Positions 45,407-57,267 of a stretch of 64,000 nt of DNA are shown in pieces. The notes below the pieces were generated by a model. The model saw only the letters and a list, made by a program, of their open reading frames with translations. It ran no database searches and was not told the DNA's origin. A program made the position numbers and the translations under genes. The stretch's first letter is position 1. Every line of letters begins with the position of its first letter. The stretch covers positions 558,001-622,000 of the forward strand of contig PZJY01000001.1 in assembly GCA_031472005.1 (NCBI GenBank). Direction: 5' to 3'. This DNA is from Tetracladium setigerum. Taxonomy: Eukaryota > Ascomycota > Leotiomycetes > Helotiales.

Positions 45407-47353
45407 CTATGTACTAACAACTCCATACCGAACTAAACCCATCACTCCTCCCAACGCAATTCCCGACGGAGCATTAACACCAAACCACCTACCACCAGCA
45501 AAACTAGTAGCACAAACCACCACCCACCACGGATCATCCCCCAAGCTCTTACCCATCTCAAAGCCAAAATCCACATACCCAATCTGCCACAATCTATACA
45601 CAGCCGTGTAGATTAGCCCCACGGCCGCAGCATTCACACCTCTCAATCCACTCTTCACCCATCTCTTCGTCCGCAACGCACTCCATATCCCCATAGTCCC
45701 ATGCACCAAAATCAGACCCGGCGCAAAAATAGCCACAAACCCTATAAAGGATCCCAGAGCTGCGTTTTGCTTTGCGAACACAGCAGTGAGGCCACCGAGG
45801 TAAACCGCGAAGTTGAAGTTAGGCCCGGGAAAGGATTGGATGAGAGCGAGACCGAGAAGGAAATCTCGTGGAGATACCCAACCTTCCGAGACGACGTATT
45901 CACGGAGTAGAGGAATGACGACGGGACCGCCGCCGAAGATGATCGTGCCGGCGAGGTACATGTTGGAGAAGAGTTGGAAGAGAATGGATTTGTGGGGGAG
46001 GGTGCCGCGGAGGACCATGACTAGGATGAAGGAGAGGGCGAAGATGGCGAGGATGGAGATGCCGAAGCGCCAGGTTATGTTGATTGTGCGGTCGGCGGGG
46101 ATGATTCTTGCTTCTTCTTCTTCATCATCAGCAGTGGACTGAGCTTCTGATATTGGTAGGTCTGGAGATGGACCGTTGCTGGTAGATTTTGATGGCGAGT
46201 CTAGCCTGGTTGAGGTACTAGGTTGTGCTTGATCTGGAGGTAGAGACACTCCAGTGCCAGCAGTGACAATGGCACCCATCTCGACCTGCGTATCCTCCGG
46301 CGTAGCATCTCTTTCCCTCCCTAACCTTCCTACCCACTTAACCAAAGGATGCAGAGATCTGTAGTCGAAAACAAAAGCAGCAAGACCAGCTAAGAACATC
46401 AACAATGGAAAGTACCATAAAGCGGTATACATCAACCCGGCAGTAGCGCCCAAGAACACCAAAACTCTTGTCATGGGATCGGTGATGGCTTTCTCGGAGA
46501 GTTCGACTGCAGCTTGGGCGACGATGCCAACGGTTGCGGCGTTGAGACCGGACAGGAGAGCGTAGACAGCTCGTGGAAGGCGTTCGCCAATGTTGGAAAC
46601 TCCTACTGCTAGCCCGTACATACCGAGTGCGCCGGGAAGACTGTTGCGATGGTTTAATTAGGCGATTTCTAGAGAGAAATGAGAAGAGATAGCTAACCTC
46701 CAGAACATAAGAGCCACAAATGCCGGTATGAAACCTGCGTGAATAAGATTTATAATATACAGCATCTTTGTGGAAGCTGGCCCACTGATGGCTTGAGAGA
46801 CGGCAAACAACTCTTGATACTTTTTTTTTCATAAATAACTTGTTAGCTCTCAGATTCGAAAGCAGATGCGGTGTGTAATGAATAAGCAGACCATTTGTTC
46901 ATCAATCCACTTCAACTTTTTCACATATTTATCATGCAACTACATAAATGTAAGAGCCAGTTAGCCTTGTCCATTTTTCCCCACAGTGAATATCGGAATC
47001 CTCAAAGAAAGAATTACGAGTAGATTAACAGCTTGTCCTGATCGACACCAGCAGAAGTCAGCTTTCCGAAATTCGAATTCCTTACAATTTTGAAATGTAC
47101 AGGCGGACCTCCAAAAGCTCTGGTTTGCGAATTAGTCATACACTTTTTTTTCAATCGAGGGGGGTAAATAAATGTTGGGCAGTTTTGAAAAAACATATCA
47201 ATTGTTGTATCAAGCAGAACCTTTGCCACTCTTTCCAATTCTGGGACATGGGACAGTGCACAGTGCAACTTCGGTCGAACTTACAAAAACCCCAACGTCC
47301 AAGAATTCACCACCACCTCCCACAGCTTCGCCCCAATATCTTGCGGAAGCCAT
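45407..47353 (-). CDS. Chromate transporter (CHR/ChrA) family protein; 5' exons uncertain
   Basis: The main exon (about 46650-45407) encodes LPGALGMYGLAVGVSNIGERLPRAVYALLSGLN ..., an acidic loop, then the second CHR half: FGGGPVVIPLLREYVVSEGW, FLLGLALIQSFPGPNFNFAVYLGG and RGVNAAAVGLIYTAVYRLW. Upstream exons are readable. YQELFAVSQAISGPASTKMLYIINLIHAGFIPAFVALMFW starts near 46820. LHDKYVKKLKWIDEQM lies near 46945-46890. AFGGPPVHFKI lies near 47120-47090. The first exon may be at 47353-47285 (MASARYWGEAVGG ...), but the junction to the AFGGPP exon is ambiguous. Two CHR halves with about 10-12 membrane helices match long-chain fungal CHR proteins, which export chromate or move sulfate; the true substrate is unknown. 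Confidence 0.8.
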
Positions 47354-47853
47354 CCCCCGAGCGTGAAACTCCCATCTTAGCTTGTGATTTAAAAGAAGAG
47401 GCAGATACCTAGCCTCCGACCGATATCGTGGAGCGAAGTCATCTCTTCTGGGAGACGGCCGGAAGATATATATATATATTTCGGTTAGATATCTTGGCTA
47501 GATTCGTCAACTCACGTGGGAAGGGCGTGATTGGACAATTGATGATGGACTGGCTTGGTTTTGTTTTGTGGCCAATGAGATGGGAGATGAGTCACTTGAA
47601 ATTTAATTCTAGAGCTATTAATATCCAAAGGAGAAACGTATAACGAGGGCACCAAAACAAAGTGTGGAGTTCTCATGAAGAAGAGGACATGCGTGATGCG
47701 AGCGATACACGAAGTCACGTGTTCGGTTATGGAGGAGAGGAGGAATTTCCTCCTTTTGATCCATCTCTTTCTTCGTACGCTTTTGAGGCTTCTTCTGATG
47801 TTTGGAACATTGTTTCTTTTTTACTTATGTATGATAGTTTTCGTTAAGTGACA
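47354..47853. other. Gap between transporter start and SSADH 3' end
   Basis: About 500 bp with a short AT dinucleotide run (about 47466-47480). No gene seen. Confidence 0.35.
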
Positions 47854-49568
47854 TTACTTTTGCAAAGGCCCACCCATCCCTCCATATGTAATCGTCTTGA
47901 TGGTCTGATACTCACTAATACCATATTGACTTCCCTCCCTTCCAAAGCCAGATTCCTTCACACCACCAAATGGACTAGCGACATCTGATATCAACCCCGT
48001 GTTGACACCCACCATGCCCACCTCCAACGCTTCCGCCACTCTGTAGATCCTCTGCAAATCCCTCGAGAAGAAATACCCCGCCAACCCTACATCAGCCGAG
48101 TTCGCAATCCTCACAACCTCTTCCTCGCTGTCAAATTTAAAGAGCCCAGCTACGGGGCCGAATGTTTCTTCATTAGCGAGATCCATCTCGGTGGTCATGC
48201 CTGTGATGACGGTGGGTTGGAAGAAATTGGAGCCGAGTTCGGGCATTTTCTGGCCGCCTTGAATCACTTTTCCTCCCTTGGCCTCGGCGTCTCGGACGTG
48301 TGCGTTGACTTTTGTGACGGCTCTCTCGTGGATGACGGGGCCATGAGTGACGCCCTCGGTATAGCCACCACCGACTTTGAATTCCTTGACCTTTGCGGCG
48401 AACTGCTGAGCAAACTTATCGTAAATCGACGACTGCACGAAGATTCTATTGGCACAGACGCAAGTCTGACCAGACGAACGGAATTTACTGGCAATGGCAC
48501 CGGCGACAGCAACATCGAGATCAGCGTCGTCGAAAACTATGAAGGGTGCGTTTCCTCCGAGTTCGAAGGAGAGTTTCTTGAGTGTGCTGGAAGATTGCTT
48601 CATGAGGAGTTTGCCGACGCCAGTTGAGCCAGTGAAAGATACCTTTTTGACTGTTGGAGAGGTGCAGAGGATTTCTCCTACTTCAGGGGTATTCTTCATT
48701 GCACTGACGACATTGACAACTCCCTTTGGAATACCTGCTCGGTGGGCGAGCTCAGCTAAAGCGAGCGATGTGAATGGAGTCTCGCCAGGGGACTTTGCGA
48801 CCACGGTGCAGCCGGCAGCAAGAGCTGGTCCAATCTTTCGAGTGATCATTGCCGCGGGGAAGTTCCAAGGAGTAATGAGGCCGCAGACTCCAACTGGCTC
48901 CTTGATGGTGACGACTCGATTTCCAGCAATTGATGCTGGAATGGTGTCTCCGTATATCCTGGGTGCTTCTTCACTGAACCATTCAAAGAACGATGCTGCA
49001 TAGGCAGCCTCTCCCTTTGCATCTGCGAGGGTTTCCCATTCTCCCATGTTATGAGCTTTGCAATATCCTCCGAATTCTCAATCTACCAATATGTCAATTG
49101 AGACTCTGTATTACCGCAGGTTCGGTCCACACACCATTAAATCATACCACTTCCTCAACAGCTTCGAACGTTCGCGACCGGTCTTCGTTCGAAAGGAGGG
49201 GAAAGCGGCGGCAGCAGCATCGATGGCCAATTGTGTATCTGCGGCATCGAACTCGGGAGCACTTCCAATTGTTTTGCCGGTGGATGGATCTGGATGACAT
49301 TAATTGGTATAGGTTCGTCAATTGAGGTGCCAATAATATAAGGTAGGTAGGTACCTGTAACCTCGAATGTCTTCCCCGACTTTGCCTTCACCCATTCTCC
49401 ATTGACGTATGCGACATTCAACTTTAGGAGCGAAGGATCATTGAGCTTTGGAACTGTATGCGACATGGTGGAAGCCGCACGTAGATATCTGGCTGGCAGA
49501 GTATAATTCTGAAAACAGGACCGTGAAAGAGTTTTCGCTGTGGTTGTTCGCAGGAGGGAGGCCATCAT
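47854..49568 (-). CDS. Succinate-semialdehyde dehydrogenase, one base short in exon 3
   Basis: Exons 49568-49355, 49289-49135 and 49082-47854. The N-terminus (MMASLLRTTTAKTLSRSCFQ ...) looks like a mitochondrial presequence. Aldehyde dehydrogenase landmarks follow: DPSTGKTIGSAPEFDAADTQ, TPWNFPAAMITRKIGPALAAGC, FTGSTGVGKLLM, the general-base glutamate in FELGGNAPFIVFDDADLD, the nucleophile cysteine in SSGQTCVCANR, and SPFGGVKESGFGREGSQYG. The pattern is closest to SSADH (UGA2/GabD), which oxidises succinate semialdehyde to succinate in the GABA shunt. The frame breaks by -1 at about 49028-49032 (GGG on the plus strand) between the WENGK and LADAKGE parts of a conserved motif. Exons total 1598 bases, one short of 533 codons. 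Confidence 0.9.
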
Positions 49569-52206
49569 TGACAGTGTTCCAAAGAAGAGTGAGGTGCAGT
49601 GCAGCTAGGCTATCGGCCTGAAGGATGTCCAGAGAATATGTGGTGATGGCATCGGAGGGGTACAGTAGCGAGTTCGGGTTGCATTTGCAGGGGAGCTCTT
49701 ATCTTAATTCCGGAGCTACGCTACTCAGTTAATACCCGATCAGTACCAAGATCTACAGCCAGCACTGTAAGTCTTACAAACACTTTGTAAATTTAATTTT
49801 GCTAGCGTGCTCAGAATTGAGGCTCCTTCTCTTTCTTACATAGGCAGGTAAATTCTAGAGTATTTATATTGAGATTACGTGCGCTGAACATTGTTGTTGG
49901 AGCTTTTTTTTTGGTTTTCTTCCTTATCAGGATAGTCGTGCAGTGGAGGCCACCAGCTCATGTGTGAATGACTCCGCGTTTCCCTAACTTTAATAACCTG
50001 GATTTCACCGACTATATTTGTCTCTTCTTCATAGACTGTGATTACGGGCATGCGAAATATCTTCGTTTCTCACAAAGTCAAAAGTTGAATATTTTCAATG
50101 CGCTCGAGTGATTGGAAAGGCGAACGGCGGAGCTGTACATAGTACGAGAGTCAGAAGTGCTTCAATTATTGGGTCCAACTATGCCAGGATGAAAGAGAGA
50201 AAAATCGACACAAAGAACAAAAGCAGATAAAGCTTGGAGCCATGTTTAGAAGACAAGATAAAGCTGGACCGACCTTTAAACGAGAGGAAGACGAACGAGA
50301 ATAAGAGGAGAAGTGATGTCTTCCTAGAAGAAAAGATCTACGGACAGAGAGAGGGTGAGAGAAGAGGAAGGTGCTAAGGATGAAAGTAATGAGATGGAGT
50401 GGGATCTCATCGCAGATGCCCCGAAAGATAATGGCGTGGCCCTTATTGCTATTTGTTCTCTTCTCCTTGTGTTGCTCAGAGGCATTATTCTAGGTTATGG
50501 AAGGCATTTCCTAGTGCTCACCCTTCTGAGGTATTTGGAGAGAAGCTGGGAAATCGATGCCTGCTCTCCATGAATTCTAAAACACACACACACACATACG
50601 CTGGTGGTTATTCCAAGGGATGAAATATCGAGACCAGACTCTCAAGAGGTGATCAACAGGAAAGAAACACAATGTCCAACAATGAGAAATCAAATTGAAA
50701 AGACAGAAGAGAAGCCACGGCCCAAAATAAATGGCCGCTGTTGGATTTGACAGCAATATAAAGTTCATAAAAGATGCGGCAATAATACAGCGTCGGGAAG
50801 TACTGCTTCCTCGATGTCGGATTATGTTTTGGCTGTCAGAGAAAGTTCGGTCGCAATAATTATTATCGCATGCATCGTTGACCGTGCAGGAAGAGTGGAA
50901 ATAATGATGGAAGGGAATTCCCCGACGTCAAAACACACAAGCAAGAGAAGAGATCAAGCGACAGAACTACCTTCCTTACCTTACCTACCACGCACGCCAG
51001 CCAAGAGCAAATCCAAAATATTGGAAAGAGACACAACCGATCGAAGAGCACGCACAGCCATGAAAGAATATATAATGTTCCAGACGCCGTCAGGATTCCA
51101 GCTCTCCCGTCCAAGCTTTGCCTACTTCAGCAAGTTGCAGCAGGAAAAAGCCACAGTCAGCCTGTTCGCAGGTTGAAAGCCGACAGCCTGCAGCTTACAT
51201 TTTGTTCGTGATTGTTCTCTCGTCAGCGGGAAGGGAGGAGACAAGGAGAGAGAAATGAATAATGTGAGAGAAGATAGGTAAGCGTCAACTCAGCCTGCTC
51301 TAAACTTATTAACGAGGCTGCGCGTACATCATACAGTATATTGTTTTGTATGTAGGTGTACGGCGGGGCGCGGAGAGGAAGAATCGAGTTGTCAATTTTT
51401 GGAGATGGAAATGTTCAGCCTCAAGCCTCGTGCCGATGAAGCTTTGCACTACTTTGGCTCTCACCTACACGATTCCGTGTTGGATGAAGTTCATGGGGAA
51501 GTGATGGGTTTCTTGTTGGTGTAGATGTAAACAACAACGACATAGGAATGTAAGCGAAGATACAACAACTCAATTTATTCGTTTAGTATTTGAGTAATGT
51601 ACCTGTGGAGTGATTAGATACTTCAAAGTATTCACGCCAAAGCCCCAAAAATAGCTTTCTTGGTCATCGGAGCTTACTTCTAACCCTCATCACAGCAGTG
51701 GAGTCGTGAGTGGCTCAGGCGCGCAGCGGCTGATCCTTGGCAGTATTTTAGCCCAAGTATCGACTCCGTCCTTCAACACCCATCGTCTCACCCCCAAACC
51801 GATATACAACAGACACTTCGACACCACACAACTCGACTACTGAGAGAACAAAGGCAAAGACGAACATATACTACTACCATAGCGCACTTCCGCAGCCTGC
51901 AACTCCATTCAAACCATCTTCGTTCATATATCTCGTCCTCTTTTTGAATTGACGGAGGCAGCACTGACTCCCGTGAGATTATTGGGTCTCTGCGCTTAGG
52001 GGGTCAACCCAGAACAATATGAGTGTAAGTTTCAAGCTCCTCTTGCACGTTTCAATCCACTCCCCACTCGGTCTCTCTCGCCCTCTTCAAACATCAAACT
52101 CTCCTCTCTTCCCTCTGTATTCCCCTGCCTCTTTTCTTTTCTTTTCTGCGTCTGCGACCATCCACAATAAAATCGATTCTCTGGAAGAACTCAAAACTAA
52201 TTCACA
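49569..52206. other. 2.6 kb divergent intergenic region between SSADH and the Qa-SNARE
   Basis: No gene supported. There is a CA run at about 50581-50595 and a long CT/CA-rich leader at about 51770-52200 ahead of the SNARE gene, with an ATG-AGT-GTAAGT (52019-52030) that could be an upstream 5' UTR donor. Frames at 50355-50573 and 50814-51176 have no family features. Confidence 0.45.
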
Positions 52207-53690
52207 ATGGCACAACAACAGAACTACGGGTGAGTGCTTCCCCCTTACCCTTCGAGCTTCCTTCGAGCTTCGAGCTCGCGCGACCAACAACACGACGCGA
52301 TCAATTCTCTCCTACTTCTCTTTCGCACTCGCGCTTTTGCTGATATAATCGATCTACAGATACGGACAGAACAGGTACGATGATCGGGGCGAGCAACCAC
52401 AATACAATGCCGGCGGGTATGGCAATCCTCAGCCTTACTCCTCGCGTCCTACCTACGACAATCCTCCTCCACAACAGTACGGCCGCCAGCAATACAATCA
52501 GCCAAGCAATGGTAGGGACGAATATGATGGTAACCATATCGAGCCATGTCCGAATTGAGATCGGTGCTAACATGGCAAGTAGACCAAAGTGTCGAGTTGA
52601 AGTCCCTGGTGGCCAACGGTCAGGAATATGGAAACACGGGCGCCTCTGACGGCAATTACATTCTGGATGAGAGTCAAGCTATCAAGCAGGCCATCAGCAG
52701 CATCGTAAACTTCGAGATCCCAAAACTCCAACGCCTGCAGAGCAAAGTAAACACCAACCCGGACATCCTCGCCTCTTCCGCCGACTCCCCAGAAAAGAAG
52801 ATGACCGAACTCCAACAAGACTGTGCGAAGCTGGTGAATGATATCAAAACCTTGAAGATGAGACCTGATTACGCCAGCTCAAAGTACAAGGCGCACGTCA
52901 ACAGTTCGAGCAAGGCCTTGAATGATGCCATCCAGCAACTGCGAGTGATCGAGTCCGACTTCAACAACCAGTTCAAGGCACAAGTCAGACGTCAATACCT
53001 GATTGTCAACCCGAACGCGACCGACGACGAGCTCAGGAGTGTTGAAGATCACCCCGATCAACCAGTCTTCGCCCAAGCCCTCATGCAGAGCAACCGACGA
53101 GGTCAAGCCCAAACCACCCTCAGCGCCGTCAAGGAGCGTCACCAAGCCATCGAACGGATCACCGAACAATTCATCCAGCTCAACGAGCTCTTCCAGGAGA
53201 TGGAAACGCTCGTTGTCCAACAAGAAGCTGCGGTTGTCAACATCGAGATGAAGGGCGAAGAGGTCGTCGAGAATATGGATCAGGGAAACAAACAAATCGA
53301 TACAGCCATTCACAGCGCCAAAAACACGCGAAAGTGGAAGTGGTGGTGCTTGGGTATCAGTGGTATGTTTTCCACCTTCATTCCAATGCCAATTATTGGT
53401 ACATCTACTCGAAAGCAAGCAATGCTAACAAAAAATCAATCACAGTTCTCATCATTGTCATCATCGTCATTATCGTTCTCCTCTACCAATTCGTCTTCGG
53501 CCCCAACGCAAAATCAAACAGGGATGCCACAAAGCAAAAGCGATGGGTCCTCCCTTCCGCCGATGTTTTCGCTCTACCTGCCTCCGTACCCTGCTCCAAG
53601 GGCAAATCCGCATCCAACATTAAAGTCCCTGGTCTGGAATTCACGGAAAACTTTGAGCTGATTAGGAGGGCGAGACATTTCCAAGCATAA
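52207..53690 (+). CDS. Plasma-membrane Qa-SNARE (syntaxin Sso1/2 type)
   Basis: Exons 52207-52229, 52360-52529, 52580-53362 and 53446-53690 give 406 residues. A Gly/Tyr/Gln-rich N-terminus (YGNPQPYSSRPTYDNPPPQQYGRQQYNQ) precedes a Habc-like helical region (AIKQAISSIVNFEIPKLQRLQSKVNTNPD ...). The Qa SNARE motif is present (KERHQAIERITEQFIQLNELFQEMETLVVQQEAAVVNIE), followed by DTAIHSAKNTRKWKWWCLGIS and a membrane helix VLIIVIIVIIVLLYQFVF. Sso-type syntaxins dock secretory vesicles at the plasma membrane with Sec9 and Snc1. Oddly, about 65 residues follow the membrane helix, whereas t-SNAREs usually stop within a few residues; a missing intron or a frame error is possible. Confidence 0.9.
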
Positions 53691-54997
53691 ATAAGTGCAC
53701 CTGGAAATCTTGGGGTGATTCGATATGTTTTGATTGTACACACACAAATGGAGTTTTTTTGAGAGAAAGTTTGTCTTTTGCACGCGGGGGATAGCCAAAT
53801 TTGTTTCTTTGTCTGCAGAAAAATGGGATTTTTGGGGGATTTTCCTTTGAACCGCGAACCTTTTGTTTTCGGTTGGCCGGGGTTGGTTGATATGGAGGGA
53901 AAGCAGGAGTGAAGGAAGAAAGGATGGCTGGCTGGCTAGCTAAGTCAGAAAGAAAGACCATCTTACTTCTTTGTCTTATTTCTTCTTCCTCTCTACTGAC
54001 CAACTGATCGGCTGACTGGCTGACCGGCCACTACTTCGCCACGCATTGCAAAGGCGTTTTGATATTTTTTCTTTGGTTTCGTCTGCTTCGTTTCGCTAGC
54101 TCGTGTATCTACGTACTTCCTTTTCCCTTTCATTGTCTTCTTCTTCTAGGCCGAGGCAATATCAAAAAAATCAAAAAAGAAGAAAAAAAAGCAAACACCA
54201 GGTTTCTGTGAATTCTTCTTCCTCTGCTAAATCTAATATTCCCCCTGGTTGTCCTGATTCTTATAATTGTGAGCGAGAGTCGAGATTAAGAAAAACCACA
54301 TATTCTAGACAGAAAAAGTTTAAGGTATGATGAAAAACGAAGGGGATGTTTTTTTCCCCCAATGACATGCACTTCCTTTTTCTTTACAAGTTTAGAAAAC
54401 GTCACATCTCCCCAGTATATAATCTCGGGAGGAAAGTAATCTTACCTTAGAGAAAATGAAATTTCACATTACAAAAAAGCTGATATATGAATGGAGCTTG
54501 GATTGGGTAAGGTAGATTGGGGTTGGTAAATAGTACATAAAAGATTCTCATCTCTCTGCTGATTTCATTATTAGAGTGTGTAGATTGAAGTTCTGTTTGT
54601 TCCTTCTTTCTTTTCTTTCCTTCTTTCCTTCCCTCCCTCTCTGCTTGCTTACTCCCTTCATTCAATTGCTTCTTGGGGTAGGTACCTAAGGTAAGTCTTT
54701 CTCGTCTCCTATGCCGTGATTTCTCTTTTCTATAGTTGTGTGTGTGTGTTTTTGAAAAGCAATATCCTACACTTTCTGGTATCGTATGTCGTTTTCCATT
54801 CCAATTTTTCCAGCCTGTTCAGAAACGAGAGGTGTCGAGATCAAGTCATTCAAAGCTTGCTCGCTTTCCAACTGCGATGTGATATAGTCCCAGAGAGAGC
54901 TAGAAAGATAATTCAAACTCCCTCTCTTTCCACCTCTCCTTCCATTCCCACCGCACCACCTCCACCTCCAATACCAGAACCAAACCCAACCACCCCC
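53691..54997. other. Convergent 3' region of SNARE and low-complexity protein genes
   Basis: 1.3 kb, T- and CT-rich (for example CTTTCTTTTCTTTCC at about 54605-54620). A 235-codon plus-strand frame at 54716-55423 is the antisense of the gene on the minus strand and is not called. Confidence 0.4.
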
Positions 54998-55984
54998 TCA
55001 AAACCCCATCTTCCTATCAAACCCCTCCAACAACCCCTGCATCTCCTCCTCACTCATCCCCAACACCAATCCATTCTCACTCGCACTATCCCTAATCCCC
55101 AACCCCTTCTCACCACCTCCCTTGACCACATCATCCCTTTCCTTTCCTTTCCCTTTACCCTGTCCCCCTCATCCCTAAAACTCTCCACGCCTACCCCCTC
55201 GATCCTCAACATCAATCCCCTCCCGCCTCCCTGGGCATCATCCCCTTCCACACCCGTACTCGGATCAAAACTCGGCGCTCGCTCAATCTGCGCATTCAGT
55301 ACCTGCCATTCCTTACTCAGACTTGATATCTTCTCTACCCCATCCATCGTTGCGTTGATATCTACGATGATAACCCTCTCTTCTCTTCTACTACTACCTG
55401 TCGCTTTACTTATATTTGTATGAGCGGTCGAAGGCTGAGGCAGGTTTTTTTTGAACGTCGTAGCAGAGGAAGAGGAGGCTGAGGTATGCGAGAGGCTTTC
55501 GCGGGATTGTTCGGGACTTTGTTGTTTCGATGATGTGAGAGATTGTTGGAGGAGAGAAGAGGTGAGGAAATCATTAACATCGTCATCGGAAAAGATATAA
55601 TGGATTTTCGACGGGTGATGTGTGGATTGCCGCGTCGTGTCGTTTACCAATGTGAAGAATGGTGCGAATGCTGGAGGGTTGGTTGGGGAGAGGTAGATGC
55701 TGCTGCTTGTTGTTGTTGCCAGGATGTAGATGCTGATGTAGAATCTGTTGGGAGAGGGGCTGCTGTTGGGAGGAGGGGGGAGGGTGCGAGAAGGTGTGGT
55801 TGTGGTTCGAAGGAGGGGATGGTGGTTAGTTGGGGTGGTCGGGGTGGAGGGGCATGGTGAGGGATGGGTTGCGGAGGTGGGAGAGGGATGGGGATGGAGA
55901 TGGTGCTGATCCTGGTACTGATGTCGGTACTGGTGGATCTTTATCGAGGGGGAGGGGGTGTGGTATTGATGGTGGTGAGGACAT
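54998..55984 (-). CDS. Unknown low-complexity protein with a conserved-looking core, three single-base frame breaks
   Basis: The start at 55984 reads MSSPPSIPHPLPLDKDPPV, Pro/Ser-rich. A more ordered core follows: NPPAFAPFFTLVNDTTRQ, HPSKIHYIFSDDDVNDFL, RVIIVDINATMDGVEKISSL and SKEWQVLNAQIERAPSFDPS. The C-terminus is GLGIRDSASENGLVLGMSEE and EMQGLLEGFDRKMGF. The frame shifts by -1 at GGGG 55832-55835 (plus strand), somewhere within 55650-55720, and at about 55134-55137. Total length is 987 bases; adding three gives 330 codons with a single stop. I do not recognise the family. The middle segment looks like a folded domain with a beta strand and helices, so it is probably a real gene rather than chance. 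Confidence 0.55.
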
Positions 55985-57267
55985 GTTTGCGAAGAGTGTA
56001 TTTCGATGAACGAGGAGGTGAATGAATATGGTTTGGGGAAGACGCCATGAGGCTGCGAAGTTGACGATAAGAGTATGTCAGGTAAGCTTTATCTTCACGT
56101 GAATTGTTAACCGACCGCTAGACTATTTTAGGCAGTTTGTTTTCTTTCACCTTATATACCTATTCTCAATCAATGATCGATTTTTGGTTCCATTGAGAAG
56201 TTATTCTCTAAATACAGTACTCAAAACATTGATAAAGAGAGATGTATCTACTTCTCCTAATCCCAGCAGATATCAAAAACAACCTTTTCTTCCAATTATT
56301 CATTTTCGAGCTTTACTTAACCAAAGAAGCAATCCAGATAAACGAACTCCATTCCAGATCAATAACATATCTCCAATTCACAGAACTCCGGGCAAAGTCA
56401 CAAAAACAACTCAGCAAGCCATTTAACAACTCATGCCCACTTACCTACCAACATGCTCTTAAATCTTAACTCCAAGGATTTCATAAGCCAATCAACCCAA
56501 ATCAAATTCAAACCACAAGTATATATCTCTCCTCGCTATATCTAGCCACCCTATCTCTTTCATATTTCTCAAATGTTACAATATGAGAAAAACATAATAT
56601 ATCTCTCAGCCCTACTTACTACCTCTCACTACAGTCTTTTGCCTACTCAAGTAGCTACTTGTCTACCTTGGTAAATACCGTGCCGCGCTACTACAACTAG
56701 ATAGGAAGAACAAGAGAGAGAAAACGAAGCACGAAAATCCGAAGAATGGGAAATGAAAATTATAGTACACTTACTTATAGTATCTAGCTACCTAGCCAAG
56801 TAAAAAGAAAAGGTCCAAGTTATATACCTTACCCCCTATCTAACTCGATACAAATCCATAAATAGTGACAAATTCACCTATCCATCTGCTATCTACCACC
56901 AAGTGTATCTATCACATTCTTTCTGCACTAACAACAAAGTCAACAAATTATATATATATATATATATATAACAAAAAGAGCAAGCTAACATATCACAAGT
57001 AATAGATTCTTAATAACGACAATATTCTATCCATCGCATTCATTTATTTAATTTCATATCATTTCATTTCTTCTCATATTCATTTTATTTGATTTCATAT
57101 TCATTTCATTTCCATTTCAATTCAGTCTAAGTAGGTATTTAACGCCACGCCCTTCCATTCCAACCCAACCCGTTCCAAACCACCCATCCAACCCCTGCAA
57201 ACCCATGAATTGATTCATCAAATTATATGCAAACTAACCTTACAATCAATCGCACTCACAAATGAGT
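55985..57267. repeat. AT-rich low-complexity intergenic region
   Basis: No gene supported. It contains an AT dinucleotide run (about 56949-56971) and a long array of TTCATTT-like words (about 57038-57124). The left end holds the promoter of the minus-strand gene at 54998-55984. Confidence 0.45.

Noticed and set aside
54716..55423. 235-codon plus-strand frame rich in Pro/Ser/Thr
   Set aside because: Antisense of the minus-strand low-complexity gene, whose core looks like a folded protein; the plus-strand reading is pure low complexity.
57038..57124. TTCATTT-rich stretch as a mobile element
   Set aside because: Looks like simple low-complexity sequence without terminal repeats or coding capacity.
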